Below are positions 8,396 through 16,200 of a DNA stretch of 21,503 nt, one piece after another. Origin of the DNA: Rhodococcus_D sp039923155. Lineage in GTDB: Bacteria > Actinomycetota > Actinomycetes > Mycobacteriales > Mycobacteriaceae. The stretch covers positions 1 through 21,503 of the forward strand of contig JBDTDI010000047.1 in NCBI GenBank assembly GCA_039923155.1, in the 5' to 3' direction. Both the position numbers and the translations under genes were made by a program. Below the pieces are notes generated by a model, which had not been told where the DNA came from, did no database searches, and was given only the letters and a program-made list of their open reading frames with translations. The stretch's first letter is position 1; each line of letters opens with the position of its first letter.

Positions 8396-8895
8396 GGTCG
8401 CGTCAGAGGGCGTGGTGTGTGAACCGGTCACCGCGTGGTCCTGGGGTTGGTCTTAGGTTCCCGTGATGGATGCGGGTAGGGCCTCCTCGGTGGTCTGGGG
8501 TGCGGTGATCGTGGGGGTGCAGCGGGTGAGGATGTCCAGACCGATGAAGCGACGCATCTGGAGTCCACTCGTCGTGCTGCTCGGCCAACACGACGCCGAC
8601 CAACCGGATGAGGGCGTCGCGGTCGGGGAAGACGCCGACGACGTTGGTGCGGGCGGCGTCGAGGTTGCGCTGCCACCTTGGGCAGCTTGTCGCCCAGAGC
8701 GCCCAGGACCCGGTCGTTCTGCTCGTGCACCAAGGGGGCGTCGGGCTGGTCGTAGATCGAGTGCAGCAGCGTCTTCACCCACGGCCAGGACGTCTGCGGG
8801 GTCGCCGCCATCAGGTTGGCCGCGTAGTGGGTGGGGCAGCTCTGCCAGGACGCCCCCGCACCGTCGCCCCGATCATGGCCGCCATCGACGCCCAT
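8396..8895 (-). mobile_element. Decayed IS256/Mutator-family insertion sequence (3' part)
   Basis: Only the C-terminal portion of the transposase gene plus one element end remains. Past the TAA at 8455-8453 a short non-coding stretch ends with a sequence running from 8396 (GGTCGCGTCAGAGGGCGTGG). I take this as the terminal repeat, because IS256-family elements of actinobacteria often end in GGTC-type repeats; this boundary is approximate. Its outer side runs straight into the regulator at the codon for DLLGG. The opposite end is missing, and recognisable transposase sequence fades out near 8850-8895, next to the vapC stop codon at 8911. Without the second end no target duplication can be checked. 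Confidence 0.7.
8453..8860 (-). pseudogene. IS256-family transposase fragment, frameshifted and internally deleted
   Basis: Three pieces in three frames make up the end of a Mutator-type transposase. Piece one is THYAANLMAATPQTSWPWVK through LGDKLPKVA. Piece two is NLDAARTNVVGVFPDRDALI through LAEQHDEW. Piece three is MRRFIGLDILTR to the stop TAA at 8453. One extra base separates each pair of pieces (near 8675 and near 8565). Inside piece two the text jumps from LDAAR to TNVVGVFPDRDAL. Family members carry some 30 residues there, including NNPQERLN.EIRRR with the catalytic glutamate of the DDE triad, so the remnant is dead. The N-terminal two thirds of the protein are absent. Confidence 0.82.
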
Positions 8896-8910
8896 CGCTC
8901 TCGGGACGGC

Positions 8911-9339
8911 TCAGTCTCTGGGCGCGGTCGTGCCCCATGGATTGAGGCAAGAAACACCAAGGGGTTCGAAGTGTTTGGTGTTCCGCGTCGCGATGGTCAT
9001 CTCCGCAGCCTCCGCGACGGCCGCGATGAGGGCGTCGTCGAACGACGCGAACTCGGGAACCCGATAGGCCGCGAGGATCCGGGCCGCCGACAGGTCGAAC
9101 GCCAGGACCCGGTCGGCGAACGTCGGCAGGACGTTCTCCTCGAACCAGCGACGCAGGACCGCTCCTTGGTCAGCGTCGGATCGCTCCTTGGCGATCACTC
9201 CCCGCTCGATCTCGGCGATGGTAAGTGCTGAGACGAACTGGTCACCGACGGGAACCGACGCTGCCCACAGTTCGACGGGCCGGTTGCGCCCTCGGACCCG
9301 CAGTGCGGACACCACATTGGTGTCCAAGAGGTACTTCAC
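8911..9339 (-). CDS. vapC: PIN-domain ribonuclease toxin VapC
   Basis: A 142-residue toxin of the VapC/FitB type that cleaves RNA, often tRNA or rRNA, when not held by its antitoxin. The PIN acidic residues are visible: D6 in LLDTNVVSAL, E43 in SALTIAEIERG, D102 in DDALIAA, with N120 in ATRNTKHF. The C-terminus NPWGTTAPRD is slightly longer than usual after the NPW. GTG start; its first bases overlap the vapB stop (GTGA, 4 nt), so translation is coupled. The pair looks intact although the neighbouring IS fragment begins just beyond the vapC stop. It is probably still active as a toxin-antitoxin pair (inference); the RNA target is unknown. Confidence 0.92.
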   Translation of the reverse strand: MKYLLDTNVVSALRVRGRNRPVELWAASVPVGDQFVSALTIAEIERGVIAKERSDADQGAVLRRWFEENVLPTFADRVLAFDLSAARILAAYRVPEFASFDDALIAAVAEAAEMTIATRNTKHFEPLGVSCLNPWGTTAPRD

Positions 9340-9563
9340 AGATGCGCTGAGCGAGCCGCCATGCCCAGGCGATCGGGTTCGAACTCGATGTTGGCCCCCT
9401 CGTCGGTGCCCAGGAGATCAACAATGGTCACGGGCTCGCCCTCCAGAGCCTTGGTGAGCACGTCACGCGCCTCCGCCTCAACCGACCGGTGACGCTGCTT
9501 GGCACGCGCGCGCAGCGCAGCCTTGGTCCCCGCTGGAAGGTTCCGAATCAGGATCTGTTCCAT
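9336..9563 (-). CDS. vapB: Ribbon-helix-helix antitoxin, VapB/FitA type
   Basis: A 75-residue antitoxin. The N-terminal half has the FitA-like ribbon-helix-helix pattern: the strand QILIRNLP, then the helices GTKAALRARAKQRHRS and SVEAEARDVLTKAL. It binds operator DNA as a dimer. The acidic/hydrophobic tail VDLLGTDEGANIEFEPDRLG is the expected VapC-neutralising segment. ATG at 9563, preceded by AAGGTGG about 6 nt upstream as a ribosome site. It lies first in the operon, as usual for vapBC, and directly downstream of a repeated GATATC operator that should mediate autorepression. Confidence 0.92.
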   Translation of the reverse strand: MEQILIRNLPAGTKAALRARAKQRHRSVEAEARDVLTKALEGEPVTIVDLLGTDEGANIEFEPDRLGMAARSAHL

Positions 9564-9576
9564 GACTACCACCTTC

Positions 9577-9599
9577 GATATCACTCCAACGATATCACT
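9577..9599 (-). promoter_or_regulatory. vapBC operator: two direct GATATC-containing repeats with -10 inside
   Basis: GATATCACT occurs twice, at 9577-9585 and 9591-9599, with 14 bp between repeat starts; each copy contains the palindrome GATATC. On the minus strand this includes TGATATCGT, an extended -10 (TATCGT at 9594-9589 preceded by TGA). It would start transcription some 20 nt before the vapB ATG. RHH antitoxins commonly bind such short repeated sites as dimer pairs, so autorepression by promoter occlusion is the likely logic. Confidence 0.65.
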
Positions 9600-9753
9600 T
9601 CTTGATCGGAGCGGCACGACCACTTCAGCCCCACCTCCCGGGGTCAACCCGGACAGGCGTCAACACCTCCTTTCGGCTCCCGTTCAACCACCGGATGCGG
9701 AGCCTCCTCCTACGACGGGTGGACCAGGCGCACCGCTTGTCGCTTCGGTCGCC
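9600..9753. other. Intergenic sequence between proB stop and vapBC operator
   Basis: No ORF with coding character and no clear terminator hairpin is seen here. The right edge marks the junction between the conserved rne-proB block and the accessory stretch. No tRNA, direct repeat or attachment site is visible. Confidence 0.4.
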
Positions 9754-10851
9754 CTAGCCCGCGACGAGGTCGTCGGCGTGCACCACGGCCCGCCGCATGT
9801 CGGCCGGCAGCTCCGCGGTGCGCAGGCCCAGCACCCCGACCAGCTCCGTGGCGTCGTAGCCGACCACGCCGCGGCCCACCACGAGCCCGCCGGGGCCCCG
9901 CAGCTCCACCACGTCCCCGGCGTGGAACTCACCCTCCACCCCGCGCACCCCGGCGGCCAGCAGCGAGCGCCGCGCGGAGACCACCGCCCGCACGGCGCCG
10001 TCGTCGAGCACCAGCGCGCCCGCGGTGTCGGCGGCGTGCCGCACCCAGAACCGGCGGGCCGACAGCCGCTCGGCCCGGGCCGCGAACACCGTGCCCACCT
10101 CAGCCGCACCCAGCGCCGCCGCCGCGTCGACGGCCGCGGCCAGCAGCACCGGCACCCCCGCGTCGGCGGCCAGCCGCGCCGCCGAGAGCTTCGAGGCCAT
10201 GCCCCCGGTCCCCAGCGCACCGCCGGTGCCAGCCACCACCCCGTCGAGGTCGCCCGCGGAGCTGACCTCGCGCACCATCCGGGCCCCACCGCGGCGCGGG
10301 TCACCGTCGTAGAGACCGTCGACGTCGGAGAGCAGCACCAGAGCATCAGCCCCGACGAGATGGGCCACCAGCGCGGCCAGGCGGTCGTTGTCCCCGAAGC
10401 GGATCTCGGTGGTGGCCACCGTGTCGTTCTCGTTGACCACCGGCACCACCCCGAGCGCACGCAGGCGGTCGAGGGTGCGCTGGGCGTTGCGGTGGTTGCC
10501 GCGGCGGCTGACGTCCTCGGCGGTGAGCAGCACCTGTCCCACGGTGCGCCCGTGCCGGGCGAAGGAGGTGCTCCACGCCTGGGCGAGCACCAGCTGCCCG
10601 ACCGCGGCCGCCGCCTGCTGGGTGGCGAGGTCGCGGGGACGCCGGCGCAATGACAGCGGAGCCAACCCGGCAGCAATCGCACCCGAGGACACCACCACCA
10701 CGTCGGCGCCCGCACCGATCCGGGCGGCGACGGCGTCGACGAGTCCGTCCACGGCGGCCCGGTCGAGACCGCCGGCCACGCTGGTCAGGGCGGAGGAGCC
10801 GATCTTGACGACGACCCGGCGGGCGGCGGCAACCTGGGCACGCGCCTGCAC
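9754..10851 (-). CDS. proB: Glutamate 5-kinase
   Basis: First enzyme of proline synthesis: phosphorylates glutamate on the gamma-carboxyl with ATP. It is 365 residues long, full length for the two-domain bacterial form. An amino-acid kinase domain starts with VVVKIGSSAL and includes VVVVSSGAIAAG, PVVNENDTVAT, FGDNDRLAALVA, LLSDVDGLYDGDPR and GTGGMASKLSAARLA. A C-terminal PUA domain follows (from about 275), ending VVGYDATELVGVLG. The GTG at 10851 begins 5 nt after the obgE stop, with no convincing ribosome site of its own, so translational coupling to obgE is likely. Feedback control by proline at the kinase domain is known for the family. The next pathway gene, proA, is not adjacent. Confidence 0.97.
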   Translation of the reverse strand: MQARAQVAAARRVVVKIGSSALTSVAGGLDRAAVDGLVDAVAARIGAGADVVVVSSGAIAAGLAPLSLRRRPRDLATQQAAAAVGQLVLAQAWSTSFARHGRTVGQVLLTAEDVSRRGNHRNAQRTLDRLRALGVVPVVNENDTVATTEIRFGDNDRLAALVAHLVGADALVLLSDVDGLYDGDPRRGGARMVREVSSAGDLDGVVAGTGGALGTGGMASKLSAARLAADAGVPVLLAAAVDAAAALGAAEVGTVFAARAERLSARRFWVRHAADTAGALVLDDGAVRAVVSARRSLLAAGVRGVEGEFHAGDVVELRGPGGLVVGRGVVGYDATELVGVLGLRTAELPADMRRAVVHADDLVAG

Positions 10852-10856
10852 GCGGA

Positions 10857-12311
10857 TCAGCTCGGGATCTCGGGGTCCAGCCCGCGGCGGACCCGGTGTG
10901 CCACCTTGCGCTCGGCGGCCCCGATGCGCTCCACCTCGGTCAGGCGGGGGTCGGTGCCACGCGACGTGCGGGTCATGGTCATGCCCGCCGGGGTCGAGGG
11001 ATGCCAGTCGAAGCACACCCGGCCGATGGTCACCGGCGACCCGGGCACAGCACCCATCCGGGCGAGCTCGTCCTCCACGCCGAGGCGCGCGAGCCGGTCA
11101 CCGAGGTAACCCACGGCTTCGTCGTTGTCGAACATGGTCTGGGCGATCCAGCGCTCGGGGCGCACACCGCGCACCACGAAGCCGTCGACCTGCTCGGGGT
11201 CGTGCTCGACGGTGAACCCGCTCTCGTTCACCGCGACCGGTCGGAGCACGGTGCGGTTGGGTGCCGGCGGCGGGTTGGCGCTGCGGTAGGCCCGCACCGC
11301 GGTGGCGAGGGCGAAGCTGAGCTCGCGAAGGCCCGTGTGGGTGGCGGCCGAGACCGTGAACACGGGCCAGCCGCGGGCGGCCAGCTCGGGGGCCACCAGC
11401 TCGGCGAGCTCCGCCGCCTCCGGCACGTCCACCTTGTTCAGCACCACCACGCGCGGGCGCTGGTCCAGCCCCCCCAGCACGGAGTCCGCCGACAGGACGG
11501 GGCGGTAGGCGGCCAGCTCGGCCTCCAGCGCATCGATGTCGCTGAGCGGGTCACGGCCAGGGTCCAGCGTGGCGCAGTCGACGACGTGCACCAGCACCGC
11601 GCAGCGCTCGAGGTGCCGCAGGAACTCCAGGCCCAGACCGCGGCCCTCGCTCGCCCCCGGGATCAGACCGGGGACGTCGGCGACGGTGAACACGGTCTCC
11701 CCCGCGGTGACCACACCCAGGTTGGGCACCAGGGTGGTGAACGGGTAGTCCGCGATCTTCGGGCGGGCGGCGGAGAGCACCGAGACCAGCGAGGACTTGC
11801 CCGCGGACGGAAATCCCACCAGCCCGACGTCGGCCACCGACTTGAGCTCGAGCACCAGGTCGCGGCTCTCGCCCTCCTCGCCGAGCAACGCGAAGCCCGG
11901 CGCCTTGCGGGAGCGCGACGCCAGGGCCGCGTTGCCCAGCCCGCCCCGGCCACCGCGGGCCGCCACGAACCGGGTGCCCTGACCCACCAGGTCGGCGAGC
12001 AGTCGACCGTCCGTGTCGCACACCACGGTCCCGTCCGGCACCCGCAGCACCAGGTCACCACCGAACGCCCCGTCGCGGTGCCCACCCATTCCCTGGGTGC
12101 CCCGTTCCGCGCGGGCGTGCGGGTGGTGGTGGAAGTCGAGCAGCGTGTGCACGCTGACGTCGACCTCGAGCACGATCGAGCCGCCCTTGCCACCGTTGCC
12201 CCCGTCGGGACCGCCCAGGGGAACGAACTTCTCCCGGTGCACCGACGAGCAGCCGTTGCCCCCGTTGCCAGCACTCACGTGCAGGACGACACGGTCGACG
12301 AACCGGGACAT
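10857..12311 (-). CDS. obgE: GTPase Obg/CgtA, ribosome assembly factor
   Basis: A 484-residue essential GTPase of late 50S assembly and stringent/growth control. The glycine-rich OBG fold is at the N-terminus (GNGGNGCSSV, GGPDGGNGGKGGS, GGRGGLGNAAL). The G domain has Walker A GFPSAGKSS (166-174, K172), the DYPFTTLVPNLGVV switch, DVPGLIPGASEGRGLG and NKVD. The C-terminal extension contains an OCT domain (from about 345, NESGFTVEHDPEQVDGFVVR). The C-terminus is longer than in E. coli, as is typical for actinobacteria. The ATG at 12311 has AGAGGAG 8 nt upstream. A strong hairpin separates it from rpmA, suggesting partly independent expression, while proB follows 5 nt later. Confidence 0.97.
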   Translation of the reverse strand: MSRFVDRVVLHVSAGNGGNGCSSVHREKFVPLGGPDGGNGGKGGSIVLEVDVSVHTLLDFHHHPHARAERGTQGMGGHRDGAFGGDLVLRVPDGTVVCDTDGRLLADLVGQGTRFVAARGGRGGLGNAALASRSRKAPGFALLGEEGESRDLVLELKSVADVGLVGFPSAGKSSLVSVLSAARPKIADYPFTTLVPNLGVVTAGETVFTVADVPGLIPGASEGRGLGLEFLRHLERCAVLVHVVDCATLDPGRDPLSDIDALEAELAAYRPVLSADSVLGGLDQRPRVVVLNKVDVPEAAELAELVAPELAARGWPVFTVSAATHTGLRELSFALATAVRAYRSANPPPAPNRTVLRPVAVNESGFTVEHDPEQVDGFVVRGVRPERWIAQTMFDNDEAVGYLGDRLARLGVEDELARMGAVPGSPVTIGRVCFDWHPSTPAGMTMTRTSRGTDPRLTEVERIGAAERKVAHRVRRGLDPEIPS

Positions 12312-12396
12312 GGTCGGAACTCCTCTACGCGGTTCGCCGGCCTCGACGACCGGGGCCAGGACGATTCAGGGCGGAACGTGTCGCAACGTTGACGAC

Positions 12397-12437
12397 GACA
12401 GGGGCGGGCGGGTGCGCTGACCCGGCCCGCCCCTGTC
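12397..12437. terminator. Strong GC hairpin between rpmA and obgE
   Basis: Thirteen perfectly paired bases (GACAGGGGCGGGC at 12397-12409 with its complement at 12425-12437), extended by four more pairs after a one-base bulge, around a six-base loop. It begins 24 nt after the rpmA stop. No T-run follows on the minus strand. It could terminate or attenuate the rplU-rpmA transcript before obgE, or protect its 3' end. Confidence 0.65.
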
Positions 12438-12461
12438 CCGGAACGTCGTGCTGGTGCGTGC

Positions 12462-12728
12462 TCAGGCGGTGACGAGCTCCGCAGGCACGATCGAGATCGT
12501 CTTGCGTCCCCGCTTGGTGCCGAACTCGACCGCACCGGCGGACAGGGCGAACAGCGTGTCGTCGTCGCCGCGACCGACGTTCACGCCGGGGTGGAAGTGG
12601 GTGCCGCGCTGGCGGACGATGATCTCGCCGGACTTGACCACCTGACCCCCGAACCGCTTGACGCCCAGGCGCTGCGAGTTCGAGTCACGACCGTTGCGGG
12701 AGCTGGAAGCACCCTTCTTGTGAGCCAT
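12462..12728 (-). CDS. rpmA: 50S ribosomal protein L27
   Basis: The complete 88-residue L27, a basic protein near the peptidyl transferase centre. It begins MAHKKGASSSRNGRDSNSQR, has the conserved GVKRFGGQ, IIVRQRGTHFHPG and NVGRGDDDTLFAL, and ends with an extended lysine/arginine-rich tail. The N-terminus has the short direct form, without the cleaved leader known from Firmicutes. The ATG at 12728 is preceded by AGGAGG about 8 nt upstream. It follows rplU by 25 nt in the same operon. Confidence 0.98.
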   Translation of the reverse strand: MAHKKGASSSRNGRDSNSQRLGVKRFGGQVVKSGEIIVRQRGTHFHPGVNVGRGDDDTLFALSAGAVEFGTKRGRKTISIVPAELVTA

Positions 12729-12753
12729 CGAGCGTTCCTCCTGAAGGGTTCGA

Positions 12754-13062
12754 CTACTTGGTGATGCCGGTGACCTTGAGGACCGTCAGCTTCTGACGGT
12801 GCCCCTGGCGCTTGTGGTACCCGGTCTTGTTCTTGAACTTGTGGATGCGGATCTTCGGGCCCTTGGTGTGCTCGACGATCTCGCCGGTCACCGCGACCTT
12901 GGCCAGCGCCTCGGCGTCGGTGGTGAGGTCGGTGCCGTCGACGAGCAGGAGTGCCGGCAGACTCACCTCGACACCAGGCGCGCCGTCGAGCTTCTCGACC
13001 TCGACGAGGTCACCCTCGGTGACCTTGTACTGCTTGCCGCCGGTCTTGACGATCGCGTACAT
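12754..13062 (-). CDS. rplU: 50S ribosomal protein L21
   Basis: A 102-residue L21 with the standard opening MYAIVKTGGKQYKVTEGD, the central strand-rich part and the RNA-binding end KFKNKTGYHKRQGHRQKLT followed by VLKVTGI. It binds 23S rRNA domain VI in the 50S subunit. ATG 13062; a GGAGA lies about 10 nt upstream. It is first in the rplU-rpmA unit, with 158 nt separating it from rne. That gap contains two stem-loops that could form a leader. Confidence 0.98.
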   Translation of the reverse strand: MYAIVKTGGKQYKVTEGDLVEVEKLDGAPGVEVSLPALLLVDGTDLTTDAEALAKVAVTGEIVEHTKGPKIRIHKFKNKTGYHKRQGHRQKLTVLKVTGITK

Positions 13063-13220
13063 CGGAGGGAGTCTCCTGCTCTTTCGCACTTGGGCCACGT
13101 CCACCCCGTCCGGGGTGCCGCAGTTGTCTTCGCTCTCAGGGATCGTGATTCGGGTCAGCACGCAGCGACCACGTCGCAGCAGTGCGACCAGTCGAGGTTA
13201 CGGGCTGGCCCACTACCGGG
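13063..13220 (-). promoter_or_regulatory. rplU upstream region with two stem-loops
   Basis: Two perfect 6-bp stems with 4-nt loops lie ahead of rplU: CACCCC/GGGGTG at 13102-13117 and GTCGCA/TGCGAC at 13173-13188. A weak TTGACC (13224-13219) with GTAACC 17 nt further on (13201-13196) overlaps the rne stop and might be a promoter. The stem-loops could be an rne terminator, or an L21-type leader through which the ribosomal protein represses its own mRNA. No choice can be made from the sequence alone. Confidence 0.35.
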
Positions 13221-16200
13221 TCAAACCGCCCCCGGACCTTCTCCGGACGCCGCGTCCTCGGCCGGCGGTCCGGCCGGGCGCCCGGCCGCGCGCCTGCGGC
13301 GAGGCCGCACCGGAGCCACCGCAGGCTCCGCCGCAACAGGAGCTTCGGTCTCAGCCGGCTCCACCGCCACCGCCACGAGCTCCAGGTCGGTCACCTCGGG
13401 GCTGGTCGCCTCGGCCGGCGCCGACGCCCGGGTCGCGGTACGTCGGGCTCTGGGCGCCCGCTTCTGCTTCTCGACCTCCGGCGCGCTGGCGTCGGTCGAT
13501 ACGGGGGCCACCGTCACCGGCTGCTCCTGCTTCACGGTCTCGTCGACCGGGACCGCGACGGCTGCCTCGATCGCCACCTCCGTGGGTGCCGACGCCTTCC
13601 GCGAGGCCCGACGCGGACGACTGCGCGGTGTCGGCTCCACCGCTGCGGTGGGCTCGGCGGTGGTGGGCTCGGCAGTGGTGGCCTCGGCGGGCGTCAGCTC
13701 GGAGGCGTCCAGCGCGTCGGCGGCGACCTCGGTTACGTCGTCGGTGACCGGGGCGGGTGAGGCGACGGTACGTCGTGGACCGGGAACCGGGGGGGTGGTG
13801 TGCACCAGGGGTCCGGGGTCGAGGATCACCGGTGCGGCATCGGACCTGCGGTCGTTGTTCGCAGAGCGGTTCCCGCTGCGGCCCCGCCCGGACCGACCAC
13901 CGGAGCTCTCGGCGGCACCGTCGCTGCCCGACGGGGGTTCCACCGGATCGCTTTGCACCACCACCCCACTGCCGTGGCAGTGCTCGCACGGGGTGCTGAA
14001 CTCCTCGAGCAGTCCGGCACCAACCCGCTTGCGGGTCATCTGGACCAGCCCCAGCGAGGTGACCTCGGAGACCTGGTGGCGGGTGCGGTCGCGGCCGAGG
14101 CACTCGGTCAGGCGACGCAGCACCAGGTCACGGTTGCCTTCCAGCACCATGTCGATGAAGTCGACGACGATCATGCCGCCGATGTCGCGCAACCTCATCT
14201 GCCGAACGATCTCCTCGGCCGCCTCGATGTTGTTGCGGGTGACGGTCTCCTCGAGGTTGCCGCCGGCGCCGGTGAACTTGCCGGTGTTCACGTCGACCAC
14301 CGTCATGGCCTCGGTGCGGTCAATGACCAGGGTCCCGCCCGAGGGCAGCCACACCTTGCGATCCATCGCCTTGGCCAACTGCTCATCGATGCGGTGGGCG
14401 GTGAACACGTCGGTGACCTCGGTGTGGCGGTGCACCCGATCGGCGAGATCGGGCGCCACCTGCCCGACGTAGGCCTCGATGGTCGCCACCGCGTTGTCCC
14501 CGGCCACCACCAGCGAGCGGAAGTCGGAGTTGAACAGGTCCCGGACGACCTTGACCAGCAGGTCCGGCTCCTCGTGCAGCGCGACGGCTGCGGTGAACTT
14601 GCCCGGGCCCTCGGTAGCCCTGGCTGCCGCCGCCGAGACCGACTCCCACTGCGCCTGCAAACGCTGCACGTCCTGGGCCAGCTCGTCCTCGCTCACCCCT
14701 TCCGAAGCGGTCCGGATGATCACCCCGGCATCGGCGGGCACGATGCGCTTGAGGATGTCCTTGAGCCGTTTGCGCTCGGTGTCGGGCAGTTTGCGGCTGA
14801 TGCCGGTGGACCCGCCGCCGGGCACGTACACCAGGAACCGGCCGGGCAGGCTGATCTGGGTGGTGAGACGGGCACCCTTGTGACCCACCGGGTCCTTGCT
14901 GACCTGGACCAGCACCGGGTCACCGGAGTGCAGAGCCTGCTCGATCTTGCGGGCACGACCGCCGAGCCCAGCGGCGTCCCAGTCGACCTCGCCGGCGTAC
15001 AGCACTCCGTTGCGGCCGCGACCGATGTCGATGAACGCGGCCTCCATGCTGGGCAGCACGTTCTGCACCCGACCCACGTAGATGTTGCCGAGCATCGCGG
15101 TGGACGACGCGCTGGTCACGAAGTGCTCGACGAGGACTCCGTCCTCGAGCACTGCCACCTGGCTGTGCGCGTCCTTCTCTCGAACCACCATGACGCGTTC
15201 CACCGCTTCACGACGAGCGAGAAACTCCGACTCGGTGAGGATCGGCGGGCGGCGGCGACCGGAGTCACGCCCGTCCCGTCGGCGCTGCCGCTTGGCCTCC
15301 AACCGGGTCGAGCCCGTGATGCCCTGCACCTCGTCGGAACCACCACCCCGGGCACGACGCGCACGCGGCTCCCGCTCGTGCACGACGGTGTTCGGGGGGT
15401 CGATGCCCGTCTCGCCGGCGTCGCCGGACTCACCGCTGCCCTCCGCCGAGGAGCGCCGGCGCCGACGGCGACGGCGACGGCGGCCGTTCCCGTCGTCGGT
15501 GTCGTTCTCGCTGTCGTTCTCGGTGTCGTTCTCGGTGTCCGGGTCCGTCTCAGCACGGGCGCCCGCCGGGGCGTCACCCGGAGTCTCGTCAGGGGTCTCG
15601 TCGGAGGTGTTGCTGTCGGTGTTGTCGTCGGCGGTGTCGTCGGCGCCCTGGCCGTCGTCCTCACCGGAGGCGCCGCGTCCGCGGCCCCGCCCGCGCCGAC
15701 CCCGCCGTCGACGGCGTGAGCTGCCATCGTCGGCATCGGCATCGGCATCGGCATCGGCGTCAGCAGCGTCGGGCCGCCCGGGCGCTTCGGATCCCTGACC
15801 CTTGTCGGTCTTCTCGTCGCCGTCCGGCTGCGCCTCGTGGTCGGGCGTGCTCACCTCGGCCGGGGCCGCGGCCCGGGTGGAGGATCGCCGACGCCGGGGA
15901 GCGCGCGCGGGGGCTTCCGCCGCCCGATCCGCCGCACTGTCGTCGGACTCGTCGCTGGTCGGGGCCTGTTGTGCGGGTGCCGGGGCCGGTGGTTCGAAGG
16001 TGGGCGGCAGAGCCTGCTCAGCCGGCGCCGCGGGTCGGCTGGCACGGCGCCTGCGGGGCGGCGAGGCGACCGGCTCGGGCGCCATGAACAGCGGCGCGGC
16101 AACCGCGGTCTCAGCGGCAGACGGCTCGGGGGTCGGGAGCTCGGCGCTGACGGGCTCGGGGCTGACGGGCTCAGCCGCGCCTGGCCTACCGGTCAGGGTG

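Noticed and set aside
7093..8466. Plus-strand open frame of 457 codons opposite the regulator
   Set aside because: Pro/Arg/Thr-rich antisense text; the minus strand encodes recognisable BTAD and ATPase motifs.
8953..8982. Inverted repeat AACACCAA/TTGGTGTT near the IS fragment
   Set aside because: It lies within vapC codons for the conserved RNTKHF motif and has no partner at the other IS edge; probably coincidental.
10896..12392. Plus-strand open frame of 498 codons opposite obgE
   Set aside because: Composition is typical of an antisense GC-rich frame; obgE is complete on the other strand.
12799..14472. Long plus-strand open frame across rplU and rne
   Set aside because: Ser/Arg/Thr-rich text with no domain, antisense to two well-supported genes; an effect of high GC content.
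13800..15719. Plus-strand open frame of 639 codons opposite rne
   Set aside because: His/Val/Gly-rich shadow of the catalytic region of RNase E, no ribosome site or homology.
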